Positions 35,153-44,630 of a stretch of 64,000 bases of DNA are shown piece by piece. The position numbers were made by a program, and so were the translations under genes. Source of the stretch: an uncultured Granulosicoccaceae bacterium (lineage in GTDB: Bacteria; Pseudomonadota; Gammaproteobacteria; Granulosicoccales; Granulosicoccaceae); the NCBI GenBank assembly GCA_937981955.1, contig CALJNA010000029.1, forward strand, positions 26,045 through 90,044. Direction: 5' to 3'. Every line of letters starts with the position of its first letter. Position 1 is the stretch's first letter. The notes under the pieces were generated by a model. It worked only from the letters and a program-made list of their open reading frames with translations. It was not told where the DNA came from and did no database searches.

Positions 35153-37233
35153 TGGGGCAATTGTAGCACCGAAGCTTTCTTAAACAGGCTCTGAAAGAAA
35201 AGTTTGTTCAAGCCTTGGTTGATAGTGCGCTGCAGAGACGCATTCTCACTTTCATCAATCCTGCTAAAACGTAGCCGAATTAATTGTGCACCAACAGATT
35301 CTATTAGCTGAGTATCCATACGCTGAGTGTCAGAGTACAGTTGCACAGCGCGGTTGATAAATTCACCCGGCGTTTCGGTTTTATGTCGTTGAACACCCAT
35401 GCGACCGAGCAGTCTTACGTAGCGGTCCCACAGGCGCTCCACTTGGGTTTGTTCCTTCCGATTAAAAAGAGGTATCCCTAGAACCAGCACGCACCAAAGC
35501 GCGGCCAGTATCAGAACCAGTGCGGTTATTTGCCAAAGCTTTAGTCTGGGCAGTCCTAGTTTTTCCCACATTCGATACTGTGACTCGTTGTTAAAGTTTA
35601 CAACGAGCCTTTGCCAGTCGTGATTCATTTCATCCATGTTCAGCTTCAATCTTTTAAGCCAGGCATTTCCTTGTCTGGCCATCATAGGGACCGGTTCGTT
35701 GTCACCGAGTGCGGCGGCCATACTGGTATCGACTCTTGATGGAGCAACAGCGGCAGTTGGATCGTATCTTACCCATTTTCCATTTAGATAGACCTCTGCC
35801 CATGCGTGCGCATCCGATTGGCGCACGATCATGTAATCACCGTTCATTTCGCCGCCAAGGTAGCCCGTAACAACTCGTGCCGGTATTGCGGCAGCACGCA
35901 TTAAGACAACGAACGCAGATGCGTAGTGTTCGCAGAAACCATTGCGCGTTGAGAAAAGAAACTCGTCAACCGGGCTATCGCCCAACAAGCTGGGTTGTAG
36001 CGTGTAGTGGAATGGTTGCTCGTTAAAATATTTCAATACAGAATTTGCATAGCTTTCGTCACTATCAGCTTCAGCGCGCATATTTCTGGCGAATTGCAAG
36101 GATTCAGGGTTTTTATCTGCGAGCTGAGTGTATCGTTCTGTTGGTCGAACTATTGGTCTGTACGATCGCCCAAGTAACGATGATTGCCTGTAACGCATAA
36201 CCTGCGTTAGCGGTTTGTCAGTTTTCAATTGCAAATCTGCTGTCATTGCAGCCAGTATTCTGCGCTCGTTCTTGTCAGCTGTATCGGATGCGGGCAAAGA
36301 CGATGGATATTCAAGTGCGAATAACCAGCGTTGCCGCGTTGCCTGCATCATCACGGTATAGTCAATCGCTGTGCTTCCTTCCGGATGATTTCCGGAAGGT
36401 CTTACCAGCGGTGTTGCCTGGCCGATTGTCCACTCCCGTCCATCGAAATCGCTTAACACCGGGCCGCGCCAATAACGTTTATTTTGTGCTGGAGGTGCGC
36501 CGTCAAATTCGACCCTGAATGCAACCTCATCCGATTTGGACAGATTGCCAATAGAACCTGGCGCCATTGAATCTGATAGGCCGGTGACACCTGTGGCGTC
36601 ATCTGGTAGCGACCACAACGGCCCTGGCAGTCTTGGGAATACAACAAACAGCAGTAAAGCAAGCGGTGCACCGTGCAGTAACAGCTTACCCACCATTTTT
36701 ACGTTATGTTTTAACGGATGGGCATTGTTTGAATCGCGAATGACAGCAAGTGCGTTTCCCAGTGCCAGCACAGCAGGCACGGTTATCAGTGCTGACACGA
36801 TAGATTGAGAATAGAAATATTGTGTCAACAACAGAAATCCTGCCAGGCACAATAACAAAGTTGAGTCGGACGGTTTTCTTACCTCGGCAAATTTTGCAGA
36901 TACCAGAATAAACAGAAACGCCACACATGGGTCTCTACCCATAAAGTAGCCATAATGTACTCTAACCATGATTGCACCGCCGAGCGCAATGATCGTCATC
37001 CCAAGGGGCGACAGAATCAGGCCAAGCAGTTTTGAGGGTCGGTGATGTTCGATGAGCTTCAACGACACAATACCAACGCCAAGTAAACTTACCCAAAACG
37101 GAAGATGCAACACATGGGGTAATTGAGACAGGAACAGTAATGCAGCCAGGGCGTATAAAGATCGTCGATCAAGACGCACAGGTGAAGTAATTTGTCTGGA
37201 CTTGCGTTTTCTTCCTGCTAACGACCAGTTCAC
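35149..37233 (-). CDS. tgpA: TgpA-like membrane transglutaminase
   Basis: At 694 residues it has an N-terminal bundle of transmembrane helices (DUF3488), then the periplasmic transglutaminase domain: Cys in RNGFCEHYASAFVVLMR, ARVVTGYLGG, His in SDAHAWAEVYLNGKW, and Asp in RYDPTAAV. A further helix (ITALVLILAALWCVLVLGIPLF) and a DUF4129-like cytoplasmic tail close it. It overlaps the DUF58 gene by ATGA. The three-gene MoxR-DUF58-TgpA arrangement is widespread; its target is not defined. Confidence 0.92.
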   Translation of the reverse strand: MNWSLAGRKRKSRQITSPVRLDRRSLYALAALLFLSQLPHVLHLPFWVSLLGVGIVSLKLIEHHRPSKLLGLILSPLGMTIIALGGAIMVRVHYGYFMGRDPCVAFLFILVSAKFAEVRKPSDSTLLLCLAGFLLLTQYFYSQSIVSALITVPAVLALGNALAVIRDSNNAHPLKHNVKMVGKLLLHGAPLALLLFVVFPRLPGPLWSLPDDATGVTGLSDSMAPGSIGNLSKSDEVAFRVEFDGAPPAQNKRYWRGPVLSDFDGREWTIGQATPLVRPSGNHPEGSTAIDYTVMMQATRQRWLFALEYPSSLPASDTADKNERRILAAMTADLQLKTDKPLTQVMRYRQSSLLGRSYRPIVRPTERYTQLADKNPESLQFARNMRAEADSDESYANSVLKYFNEQPFHYTLQPSLLGDSPVDEFLFSTRNGFCEHYASAFVVLMRAAAIPARVVTGYLGGEMNGDYMIVRQSDAHAWAEVYLNGKWVRYDPTAAVAPSRVDTSMAAALGDNEPVPMMARQGNAWLKRLKLNMDEMNHDWQRLVVNFNNESQYRMWEKLGLPRLKLWQITALVLILAALWCVLVLGIPLFNRKEQTQVERLWDRYVRLLGRMGVQRHKTETPGEFINRAVQLYSDTQRMDTQLIESVGAQLIRLRFSRIDESENASLQRTINQGLNKLFFQSLFKKASVLQLPH

Positions 37234-38198
37234 GGTTTAAGCCCATGTGTGGCGAGTGCGGTGAGAGCTTCGTGAGAGTGGGTGAAACCGCAGGCCGGTT
37301 CAAGTTGAATATGATTTAAATCAAATGCGTATGCGATATGAGCCTTTTCAGCATTGACTACCCAGGCGGCAAGGCGTGATAGTTGTTGTTCAACGTCTGT
37401 CAGTCCGGTGACTGACAGATTTAATCGTGTTTCTCCACCGGCGTTTTCCTGTTCAAAGGTTTTAACGAATAAACCTTGACCGCGTGCTGCTGCTTTCCAG
37501 GCTATGGATGAAATGGTATCGCCTGTGTGGTACTCGCGTACTCCCGAAATATCGCCTTGCGTTCCCTTTCGTTGTTGTTCGCCGTTTTCGGCTGTGGCCT
37601 GTGAAGGCAATGGTGGTGGTGATTTTTCCGTCGCCGGGTAAACAGTTGCGCTTTCGCCTGAGTGCACATAGCACCAGGTGCGCCAGAGGCCTAACGGATA
37701 CGTGCTGGTTACGGTGATTCGTCCAAGCGACAGGATACCTCGTTGCGTGGTTGGTTTTCTTATAGTCGCGGTGGCAGTGCTCTGAGCATTCACATCGATA
37801 ACACTCGAAACCTGTTCTGACTTTAACGTTATCCCTGTACGGTCAAGACCGGTATCGTTTTCAACATTGATTTCGAATGCTGCAAGCTCTCCGGCAAACA
37901 CATTATCGACACGAATGGTTTTGAAAGAAATGCCAGCTACATTTTTATACGTGTGCAACAAAGAAGCGGCGAAAAGTCCTGTTAACAAAAAGCACAATGC
38001 ATAACCAAGGTTCAGTGCATAGTTAACCGATGCAATCAACATGATCAGCAGTGAAAACAGGTATGCAAGCCCGCGTCTGGTTGGCAGGATGTAAATACGT
38101 TGATGTTCTATGCGAAGCGGCAGTTCATCTTCCGGCCGAGTGCGGAATAGTCGTTGTTTAAACGAGACCGATTCCGGGGTCGCTGTTGTGCTGGTCAT
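37230..38198 (-). CDS. DUF58-domain membrane protein
   Basis: The protein has 322 residues, with two close transmembrane segments near residues 40-90 (YLFSLLIMLIASVNYALNLGYALCFLLTGL). A beta-sandwich region follows, then the DUF58 signature GDISGVREYHTGDTISSIAWKAAARGQGLFVKTFE. It lies between the MoxR gene (29-base gap) and tgpA (4-base overlap), so the three are an operon. DUF58 proteins are thought to be VWA-related partners of MoxR ATPases. Confidence 0.92.
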   Translation of the reverse strand: MTSTTATPESVSFKQRLFRTRPEDELPLRIEHQRIYILPTRRGLAYLFSLLIMLIASVNYALNLGYALCFLLTGLFAASLLHTYKNVAGISFKTIRVDNVFAGELAAFEINVENDTGLDRTGITLKSEQVSSVIDVNAQSTATATIRKPTTQRGILSLGRITVTSTYPLGLWRTWCYVHSGESATVYPATEKSPPPLPSQATAENGEQQRKGTQGDISGVREYHTGDTISSIAWKAAARGQGLFVKTFEQENAGGETRLNLSVTGLTDVEQQLSRLAAWVVNAEKAHIAYAFDLNHIQLEPACGFTHSHEALTALATHGLKP

Positions 38199-38227
38199 GG
38201 TAATGGCCGACAGTCAGATATCAACAG

Positions 38228-39199
38228 TTAAGGTGATGGTACTTGGTTCAATATGTCCATGGCCGCGGTTCTACCCGTGCTGACCAAGCCGGTTAATCGA
38301 TGGCCCGCCAATGCTGGAAATACCCGTTGGACATCATCTGGTAATACATGATCGCGCTTGTCCAGATAGGTGATCGCCTTACACAGTTTTACAAGACTCA
38401 GGCCAGCACGAGAACTCAATCCTGTCCCTGTTTCGCGAGAACAGATCAGTAAAGCCTGGATATAGTCATAAATGGTGTCTGAAACATGGACAGCGTTGGC
38501 TTCGGCGGACCATATTTCCAGTTGATGTTTACTCGCCACAGCTGCAAGATCCGCAATTGCAGATCGTTTGTCACCCGCAGCCATTAGTTCGCGCTCGGTT
38601 ACAGGGTCTGGATAACCCAGGGAAAGTCCTACCAGAAAACGATCCAGTTGCGATTCGGGCAACGGGTAAGCCCCAAGTTGTTCGGCTGGGTTTTGTGTTG
38701 CGATAACGAAAAATTCATCCGGAAGAGAATAAGTATTGCCATCAACGGATATCTGTTTTTCTTCCATGGCTTCGAGTAAAGCACTTTGAGCCTTTGGGGG
38801 AGCTCGATTAATTTCATCGGCAAGCAGCACTGATGTAAACACTGGACCTTCGCGAAATTCAAACTGTTGCGTATTGCTGTTGAACACCGAGACACCCACA
38901 ATGTCAGCTGGTAGTAAATCGCTGGTGAACTGTACGCGCTTCCAGCCAAGACCCATGCTCATACCTAATGCATGGGCAAGTGTCGTCTTGCCTGTTCCCG
39001 GAACATCTTCAATGAGCAGATGCCCTTTCGCCAACATGCAGGCAACTGCCATTTCCAGTTGGTCCCGCTTTCCCAGAAGAATGGTTTCCAGCTGTTCCAA
39101 CACCAGCGATACGTCGCCAAGTGGAGTTACGGATACAGGTTGGGCGCTGTTTTTCATACGGTGAGCAACGTGACAGGTAATGGAGTTGTTATCGGCCAA
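38228..39199 (-). CDS. MoxR-family AAA+ ATPase
   Basis: The 323-residue protein has the Walker A EDVPGTGKTTLAH, FTSDLLPADIVGVS, Walker B VLLADEINRAPPKAQSALLEAMEE, and sensor FVIATQNPAEQLGAYPLPESQLDRFL, the last being a strong MoxR signature. MoxR ATPases act as chaperones together with VWA and DUF58 partners. It is the first gene of the MoxR-DUF58-TgpA operon. ATG 39199 or the later Met (MKNSAQPVS) could be the start. Confidence 0.94.
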   Translation of the reverse strand: MADNNSITCHVAHRMKNSAQPVSVTPLGDVSLVLEQLETILLGKRDQLEMAVACMLAKGHLLIEDVPGTGKTTLAHALGMSMGLGWKRVQFTSDLLPADIVGVSVFNSNTQQFEFREGPVFTSVLLADEINRAPPKAQSALLEAMEEKQISVDGNTYSLPDEFFVIATQNPAEQLGAYPLPESQLDRFLVGLSLGYPDPVTERELMAAGDKRSAIADLAAVASKHQLEIWSAEANAVHVSDTIYDYIQALLICSRETGTGLSSRAGLSLVKLCKAITYLDKRDHVLPDDVQRVFPALAGHRLTGLVSTGRTAAMDILNQVPSP

Positions 39200-39540
39200 A
39201 AAGGATGCTCCTAACGGTGGAATGTGTCGTTAAATCAGCCTGTGACAGAGGTGCTCTGCGCTTTGTGGACGAACACGCAATTTCTTGTGTCAATGTGGCC
39301 ATGATGAGGATTCTGTGGTCGTTGATTCGTTATGCTCTGGTTAAGCTGGGAGGAACCTGGCAACAGCTTTGGGTGTCGCAATCTGACATGGTTCGCATTT
39401 TGACTTTTAAGCAGCGAAATTGATGTCAGATTTGGCTGGCGGTGCAAGTAAGGCGAATCAGATTGAAGGAAAATAATCGGTATCGTTGATATGAGCCAAC
39501 CCTGGCGCACGCGAATAATTCGCAAGAAATTTTCAAAAAA
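39200..39540. other. Divergent gap between MoxR operon and AA5 oxidase gene
   Basis: The 341 bases hold a 72-residue ORF (39205-39423) with no protein-like features, which I treat as chance. Near the right end is a 17-codon ORF at 39491-39544, listed separately, and a small hairpin GCGAA-TAA-TTCGC at 39511-39523 inside it. I see no confident promoter. Confidence 0.4.
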
Positions 39541-39544
39541 TTGA
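39491..39544 (+). CDS. Possible 17-residue leader peptide (MSQPWRTRIIRKKFSKN)
   Basis: The short ORF is strongly basic. Its TGA overlaps the TTG start of the AA5 oxidase (TTGA), the arrangement that allows translational coupling. The oxidase itself has no visible Shine-Dalgarno in front of its TTG, which makes coupling attractive. The ORF's own ribosome binding site is weak. It may be chance; treat as a candidate only. Confidence 0.3.
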   Translation: MSQPWRTRIIRKKFSKN

Positions 39545-41724
39545 AGAGTATTACTATCCAAGCATCATCCTCTATTTCCAGTATTTTAGTGGCTGCTGGT
39601 CTGTGCTGTCTGGCGAACGGTGTTCATGCGCACGATGGTGCCCATGCATCTGAAAACGCACCTGTGCAAGTCACCGGTTCGGGTATAAGTGATATTGGCC
39701 CAATGACACAACCCGTTTCGGCTGAAGTGGTTCGTGAAGCGGTGGCACCGCAACTTAATCCGTCTGTCGGAGGCCTGTGGTCTGATGTCTATGATTGGCC
39801 TTTGGTAGCGGTGCATGCGGCGTTGCTGCCAAACGGTAAAGTGCTGGCCTGGGACGCGACGCCGGACGATGCAGACGATGATCCTCACACCACTGATAAC
39901 TACACAACGCGCGTGACTTTGTGGGACCCGGTATCCGACACGCATGTGCAAACAAACAACGATACCGATACCGATTTGTTTTGTGCAGGTTCGGCTCATC
40001 TGTGGGATGGTCGCATTTTATTCGCTGGTGGTGACGGTGGAAGGGCGGGCGCAAACGGTCCGCTTGCCAATACGAACATTTACAACCCGGTGTCGAACAC
40101 ATGGCATCGAACACAAAACATGAACGCACCGCGCTGGTATTCGTCGGTCGCTGCATTGTCTAACGGTGAGATGCTGACACTCGGTGGTACTTACAATCCG
40201 CAACCACTAGGTGAAGTTTTTCAGTTTGATCAAACATGGAGAGCTCTGTCGGGCAATATTGAACAACTTAACAGTGAAGATTATCAGTGGTTACAACAAA
40301 CACCGGAAGGTTCGGTTTTGTATTTTGGTCCATCAAATATTCTTGTTGATATTGAAACAGAAGGCAGTGGCACGTTCACAGCGCAAGCAACGCGTGACGC
40401 TATAGGTATTCGTGATTATGGTAGCTATGCGATGTACACCACCGGGAAAATACTGGTTGCTGGTGGTGAGCAGGGTCAGAGTTCCTCGGTCGTTATTGAT
40501 ACTGCAACTCGACAAACCGTCGATACCAGCCCAATGAATTACGGGCGCCGGCAACACAATTTGACCATCCTGGCCGATGGTTCAGTGTTGGTCACTGGTG
40601 GTAACAGCGACGGCACTCAGTATTACAGCACCACAGCGGGTGTTTTTCAGCCTGAAATCTGGAACCCGGATACAGGTAACTGGACTGTGCAAAATACCAT
40701 GTCGGTCGATCGCCAGTATCATTCGGTAGCGTTGTTATTGCCTGACGGGACCGTGCTTTCTGCAGGTGGTGGAATTTGCGGTGTTTGTTACGAGTTGGGC
40801 TATGAAGAACGTAACGGAGACATATTCTCACCACCTTATCTGTTTAATGCAGACGGGAGCAGGGCAACGCAGCCTCGCATGGGTCTGGTTCCCGATGTTG
40901 CTGACTATGCAGAACAGATTGTTGTCAGCCTTGCTGATTCTATCGATATTGAAAAAGCCCATCTGATCAAACTCGGCTCAGTTACGCACTCGGAAAATCA
41001 GGACCAGCGTCTGGTTCCTCTGAGCTTTAACAGAACAGCACGACGGCTGACTTTGCAAATGCCAGACTCGCGTGACGTTGCACCGCCAGGGCATTATTTA
41101 ATGTTTGCGGTTGATATCAATGGTGTGCCTTCTGAAGGCAGCATTATTAAATTGGGACAGCCGCTGATCGGTAAAGAGCAAATGACGCGATCTACGCTCG
41201 AAATTGACAGCTGGGATACCTATTTAACCGAGCCTGTTGCCGGACGTGCCAGTATTGAGCTAAACGCTGCGGCAGGCACTGTGCTGTATGTGTCAGATTC
41301 TGCGCCTGTCAGAGCGGACCAACAGCTCGATGTACTATGCACCGCAACGGTTCAAAACGATGGCAGAGCCAGCTGTGAAGTCAGTACATCGACTGGCTCG
41401 CAGTTGCATTTGAGCGTTACCGGTACAACACGTTCAGACTATGCTTTAGTTTATTCTGATAATGAAGAAATAACCCCGGTTGAGCCTGCCAACCCCGGCG
41501 AATCGATTGCACCGGAACAACCAGGGCCTTCCGGTCAAACCCCGAATACAGGTGGGAACACGCCGATACCGGATAGTAACGGGCAAGCACAACCCGGTAC
41601 AGCACCGGTCAACGGCACGGGCAAAGTTCGTACAGGTGTTGGTTCTATCACACTTTCGTGGGTGCTGATGTTACTCATTTCGGTCCTCATAAGGCCTATT
41701 TCATACCGTATTTTCAGGGTTTAA
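39541..41724 (+). CDS. Exported AA5 copper-radical oxidase (galactose oxidase-like)
   Basis: The 727-residue protein has a signal peptide (ISSILVAAGLCCLANGVHA), a kelch-type beta-propeller, and a C-terminal DUF1929 Ig-like domain. The active-site set of galactose/glyoxal oxidases is complete: Cys148 in DLFCAG and Tyr200 in PRWYSS (thioether pair), Tyr393-His394 in DRQYHSVALLLPDG, and His518 in APPGHYLMFA. These oxidise alcohols or aldehydes to give hydrogen peroxide. A Pro/Gly linker ends in a transmembrane anchor (SITLSWVLMLLISVLI) with a basic tail. The start is a TTG with no clear ribosome binding site. Confidence 0.87.
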   Translation: MKSITIQASSSISSILVAAGLCCLANGVHAHDGAHASENAPVQVTGSGISDIGPMTQPVSAEVVREAVAPQLNPSVGGLWSDVYDWPLVAVHAALLPNGKVLAWDATPDDADDDPHTTDNYTTRVTLWDPVSDTHVQTNNDTDTDLFCAGSAHLWDGRILFAGGDGGRAGANGPLANTNIYNPVSNTWHRTQNMNAPRWYSSVAALSNGEMLTLGGTYNPQPLGEVFQFDQTWRALSGNIEQLNSEDYQWLQQTPEGSVLYFGPSNILVDIETEGSGTFTAQATRDAIGIRDYGSYAMYTTGKILVAGGEQGQSSSVVIDTATRQTVDTSPMNYGRRQHNLTILADGSVLVTGGNSDGTQYYSTTAGVFQPEIWNPDTGNWTVQNTMSVDRQYHSVALLLPDGTVLSAGGGICGVCYELGYEERNGDIFSPPYLFNADGSRATQPRMGLVPDVADYAEQIVVSLADSIDIEKAHLIKLGSVTHSENQDQRLVPLSFNRTARRLTLQMPDSRDVAPPGHYLMFAVDINGVPSEGSIIKLGQPLIGKEQMTRSTLEIDSWDTYLTEPVAGRASIELNAAAGTVLYVSDSAPVRADQQLDVLCTATVQNDGRASCEVSTSTGSQLHLSVTGTTRSDYALVYSDNEEITPVEPANPGESIAPEQPGPSGQTPNTGGNTPIPDSNGQAQPGTAPVNGTGKVRTGVGSITLSWVLMLLISVLIRPISYRIFRV

Positions 41725-41790
41725 CTTACTCTACTCAGTGAGTTGTTATACTCTGAGCTACCGAAGATCTAGCCTGCCAGTACTATCAGC

Positions 41791-44628
41791 GTGAAAAACT
41801 TCCTTAAGTCAGACAAGCATACTCATAAAGATCCGCAAATCAGAATTGCGAGCCTTGATTCAATGGATACTGATTCGCCTGAGAATCAGCTGATCATTGA
41901 GCGCATGGCTACGACTGATAGCGATGAAAATGTTCGGTTGGCGGCGATAAATAATCTGGCAAATATATCGGTTTTGCGTCGCGTTCATGATGCTCGCCAC
42001 ACCGATGTTAACGTCACACAGGCCATAGAAAATCGCATTGCGAATTTGTTGGTCGAAAGCAGTATCAGTGAAAAAGAGGCAGATGAATTACTGGAAAGTC
42101 AGTCTGTTTTGTACGCGCCACTACTTGCTATTAACAGTACAGACGAATCCATACGAAACCGATCGCTTGATAAAATCACCGACGAAGCTGCACTGGTGTC
42201 AGTGCTTGAGCAAACCCGTTTTCACGATGTACGCATGGCTTGTGCTAACCGGCTTACTGACGACGAAAAAATAAAAACCGCTCTAACGGCGTGTCGTTCA
42301 CGGGATAAAGCGGTTGCAAAGATGTTGCAAAATCGCGTGAATGAAAAAGAAAACGCGGCGGCTGCAGAGCTTGCTGAAGCCGAAGCCGTGTCGAGCACTC
42401 TTGCGGCAATGCAATCGCTGTCAAGTAGTGTCTGGTCCCCTCAGCATTCAGGTCGACTGGAGGCGCTGACTATTAAGTGGAACGCGCTGAGCGCGAATCA
42501 CCGTAGTGGCTCAGAGGCTGAATTCAAACTCGCCAGCGATCAAGTTCGATCGATTGTCGATGAGCACAAGCAGCCGGAAGCCACTATGGCAAGCGCGGAT
42601 GTAGCAGACTCCAGCACCGATCAATCTTCAGATCAGCCAGACTCGGTCGTTGTCTCTTCTGTGGCTGATGTTGCAGCAGCGGACCCGGCAAGAGATGCAC
42701 TGCTCGATCGGTTGAAGCCGTTGTCACTGACCGAGCTTGATAACTTTGCACCGGATGTCACTATTGAGCCCGGTTCGCAGAGTGAAAAACTTCTGGCACA
42801 CGCTCAGTCTGTTGGCGTCCTGTTTAATCCACCATACGATCTGGCGAAAGGTCGACCCGGTGCGATTAGCGAACGAATAAAACGTGTCAATGCTCTGCTA
42901 AAAACTGAAACTATCTTGCCTGGTGTCAAATTGGGCGAGTGCACTTACATGGCAGAGCTTAAATCACATGCCGACGCACTTGATAACCGTCTTGGCAAAG
43001 CGAAGCAGGAATCGCTTGATCGTGCTAAAGCGACTAATCGTCAGTTTGCCGCCCTTGGCGCGACAGTTGCCGACGGTAAGTGGGGCCCTGCAAGCAGTAT
43101 GTTCCGGCGATTGCAGAAAAAAGTTGAAAGCATGGAACCAGCCGAGCGTGCGCAGTTTAATGACAAGCTGACCAGAGCTGAGAAACAACTCGATGAAATG
43201 GCGGACTGGCAAGACTTCGCGGCCAGACCCAAGCTTGAGGCGCTGTGCGATTCAATGGAAGCTTTGCCTGCCAAGGAATTGAAGCCCGAATCTTTGGCAA
43301 AAGAAATTAAAACGTTGCAAGCGCAATGGAAGTCGCTTGGTGCCAGTCGTGCATCTAATGAGCTATGGACGCGATTCAAAACCGCCGGTGACGCCGCTTA
43401 TGAACCGTGCAAAGCTTTTTTCGATGAGAAGCAACAAGCCCGGCAAGCAAAACATGATGCAAAGCTTGCTCTGTGTGAAAAACTTGAGGCCAACTACAAA
43501 ACCATCGATTGGGAAGCACCGGACTGGAAAGCCATTGCTCGCGAAGTCAGTAATGCCAAGCGTGATTGGAGCCGCAATCGTATTCAGGACAGAAAGCCTG
43601 ACAGGGCGCTTGAACAACGCTTTTCCGATGTGCTTAAACCCTACGATGAGAAGCTCTCAGAACAATACGATGCCAACGTACTTGAAAAGCGGGAACTGAT
43701 TGAGAAAATTCAAAAGCTGGCTGAAGCCGATATCAATCAACACTCAGTTAATCAGGCAAAGCGTTTGCAAAGTGCCTGGAAACAGGTTGGTCTGGTACGG
43801 CGCAAAGATGATCAGGCGCTGTGGGAAGAATTCAACGGGCATTGCAAAGTTATTTATAAACATCAGCACGAGGCGAAGCGTGAGCAGTATCAAGCCAGCA
43901 TGGGCCATGTCTTTCGTGCGCGAGACATCATCAAAACGTTGCGAAAAATATCCAAAGGACAGGATGTTGGAAAATTAAACGAGGAATCTAAAGGCCCCGA
44001 AACTCAGGAACAGCAAATTCAGGCTCTGCAATCCGAGTTCCAGGCTCTGGCAGAATTTCCTGAAAAGGAAAAAAAGTTTTTGTTGCGTGATTTTCGTGGA
44101 GCGATGGACGCTTGTTCAAAGTTGCAGGAAACGGCATCAAAAAAACGTGCCCAGGCTGAGACGGCTGAAATCAATCGACTGGTTGAGTTGTGCGAGCAGT
44201 TGGAAGCAGCAGTTGAGTCTGCCGAATTGAAAACCGATACCCTGCAAGACGATGTTTCCCATGCGTGGGACAATGCACAAGCCAGCGTGTCCAGAGAAAC
44301 TCTGAACAAGCTTGTGGCGCGGCGTGATAGTGCGATCAAACACCTTACCGCCAACACCACTTATGACTACGATGCAAATGAAACCTTGCGTCGCCAGCTC
44401 CTGATTCAATTGGAGATTCTGGCTGACAAGGAAACACCGGCGGAAGACAAAGCGCTTCGTATGCAGTATCAACTCGAACACTTGCGTGAAGGCATGACCT
44501 CTTCGGCGGTGGTTGACAAACGAGAGGCGCTGGCAAAACTGGAAGCAAAATGGCAATCGGCCGGGCCGGTTAAACAAGCAATAAGGGACTCACTCCAATC
44601 TCGCTACCTTGCTGCAACTAACCGATAG
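41791..44628 (+). CDS. DUF349 domain-containing protein
   Basis: This is a 945-residue cytoplasmic, highly charged helical protein starting at GTG 41791. The first 150 residues look like short HEAT-like repeats (DSDENVRLAAINNLANIS, FHDVRMACANRLTDDEK). From about residue 380 onward, DUF349 repeats follow, for example LQAQWKSLGAS and LQSAWKQVGLVRRKDDQALWEEFNGHC. DUF349 proteins are coiled-coil-rich and of unknown function in proteobacteria. The EAL gene begins 2 bases after the stop, so the two are likely co-translated. Confidence 0.85.
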   Translation: MKNFLKSDKHTHKDPQIRIASLDSMDTDSPENQLIIERMATTDSDENVRLAAINNLANISVLRRVHDARHTDVNVTQAIENRIANLLVESSISEKEADELLESQSVLYAPLLAINSTDESIRNRSLDKITDEAALVSVLEQTRFHDVRMACANRLTDDEKIKTALTACRSRDKAVAKMLQNRVNEKENAAAAELAEAEAVSSTLAAMQSLSSSVWSPQHSGRLEALTIKWNALSANHRSGSEAEFKLASDQVRSIVDEHKQPEATMASADVADSSTDQSSDQPDSVVVSSVADVAAADPARDALLDRLKPLSLTELDNFAPDVTIEPGSQSEKLLAHAQSVGVLFNPPYDLAKGRPGAISERIKRVNALLKTETILPGVKLGECTYMAELKSHADALDNRLGKAKQESLDRAKATNRQFAALGATVADGKWGPASSMFRRLQKKVESMEPAERAQFNDKLTRAEKQLDEMADWQDFAARPKLEALCDSMEALPAKELKPESLAKEIKTLQAQWKSLGASRASNELWTRFKTAGDAAYEPCKAFFDEKQQARQAKHDAKLALCEKLEANYKTIDWEAPDWKAIAREVSNAKRDWSRNRIQDRKPDRALEQRFSDVLKPYDEKLSEQYDANVLEKRELIEKIQKLAEADINQHSVNQAKRLQSAWKQVGLVRRKDDQALWEEFNGHCKVIYKHQHEAKREQYQASMGHVFRARDIIKTLRKISKGQDVGKLNEESKGPETQEQQIQALQSEFQALAEFPEKEKKFLLRDFRGAMDACSKLQETASKKRAQAETAEINRLVELCEQLEAAVESAELKTDTLQDDVSHAWDNAQASVSRETLNKLVARRDSAIKHLTANTTYDYDANETLRRQLLIQLEILADKETPAEDKALRMQYQLEHLREGMTSSAVVDKREALAKLEAKWQSAGPVKQAIRDSLQSRYLAATNR

Positions 44629-44630
44629 CC

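Noticed and set aside
39205-39423. 72-codon ORF in the MoxR/AA5 gap
   Set aside because: Composition is not protein-like, no ribosome binding site is visible, and it lies inside a divergent promoter region.
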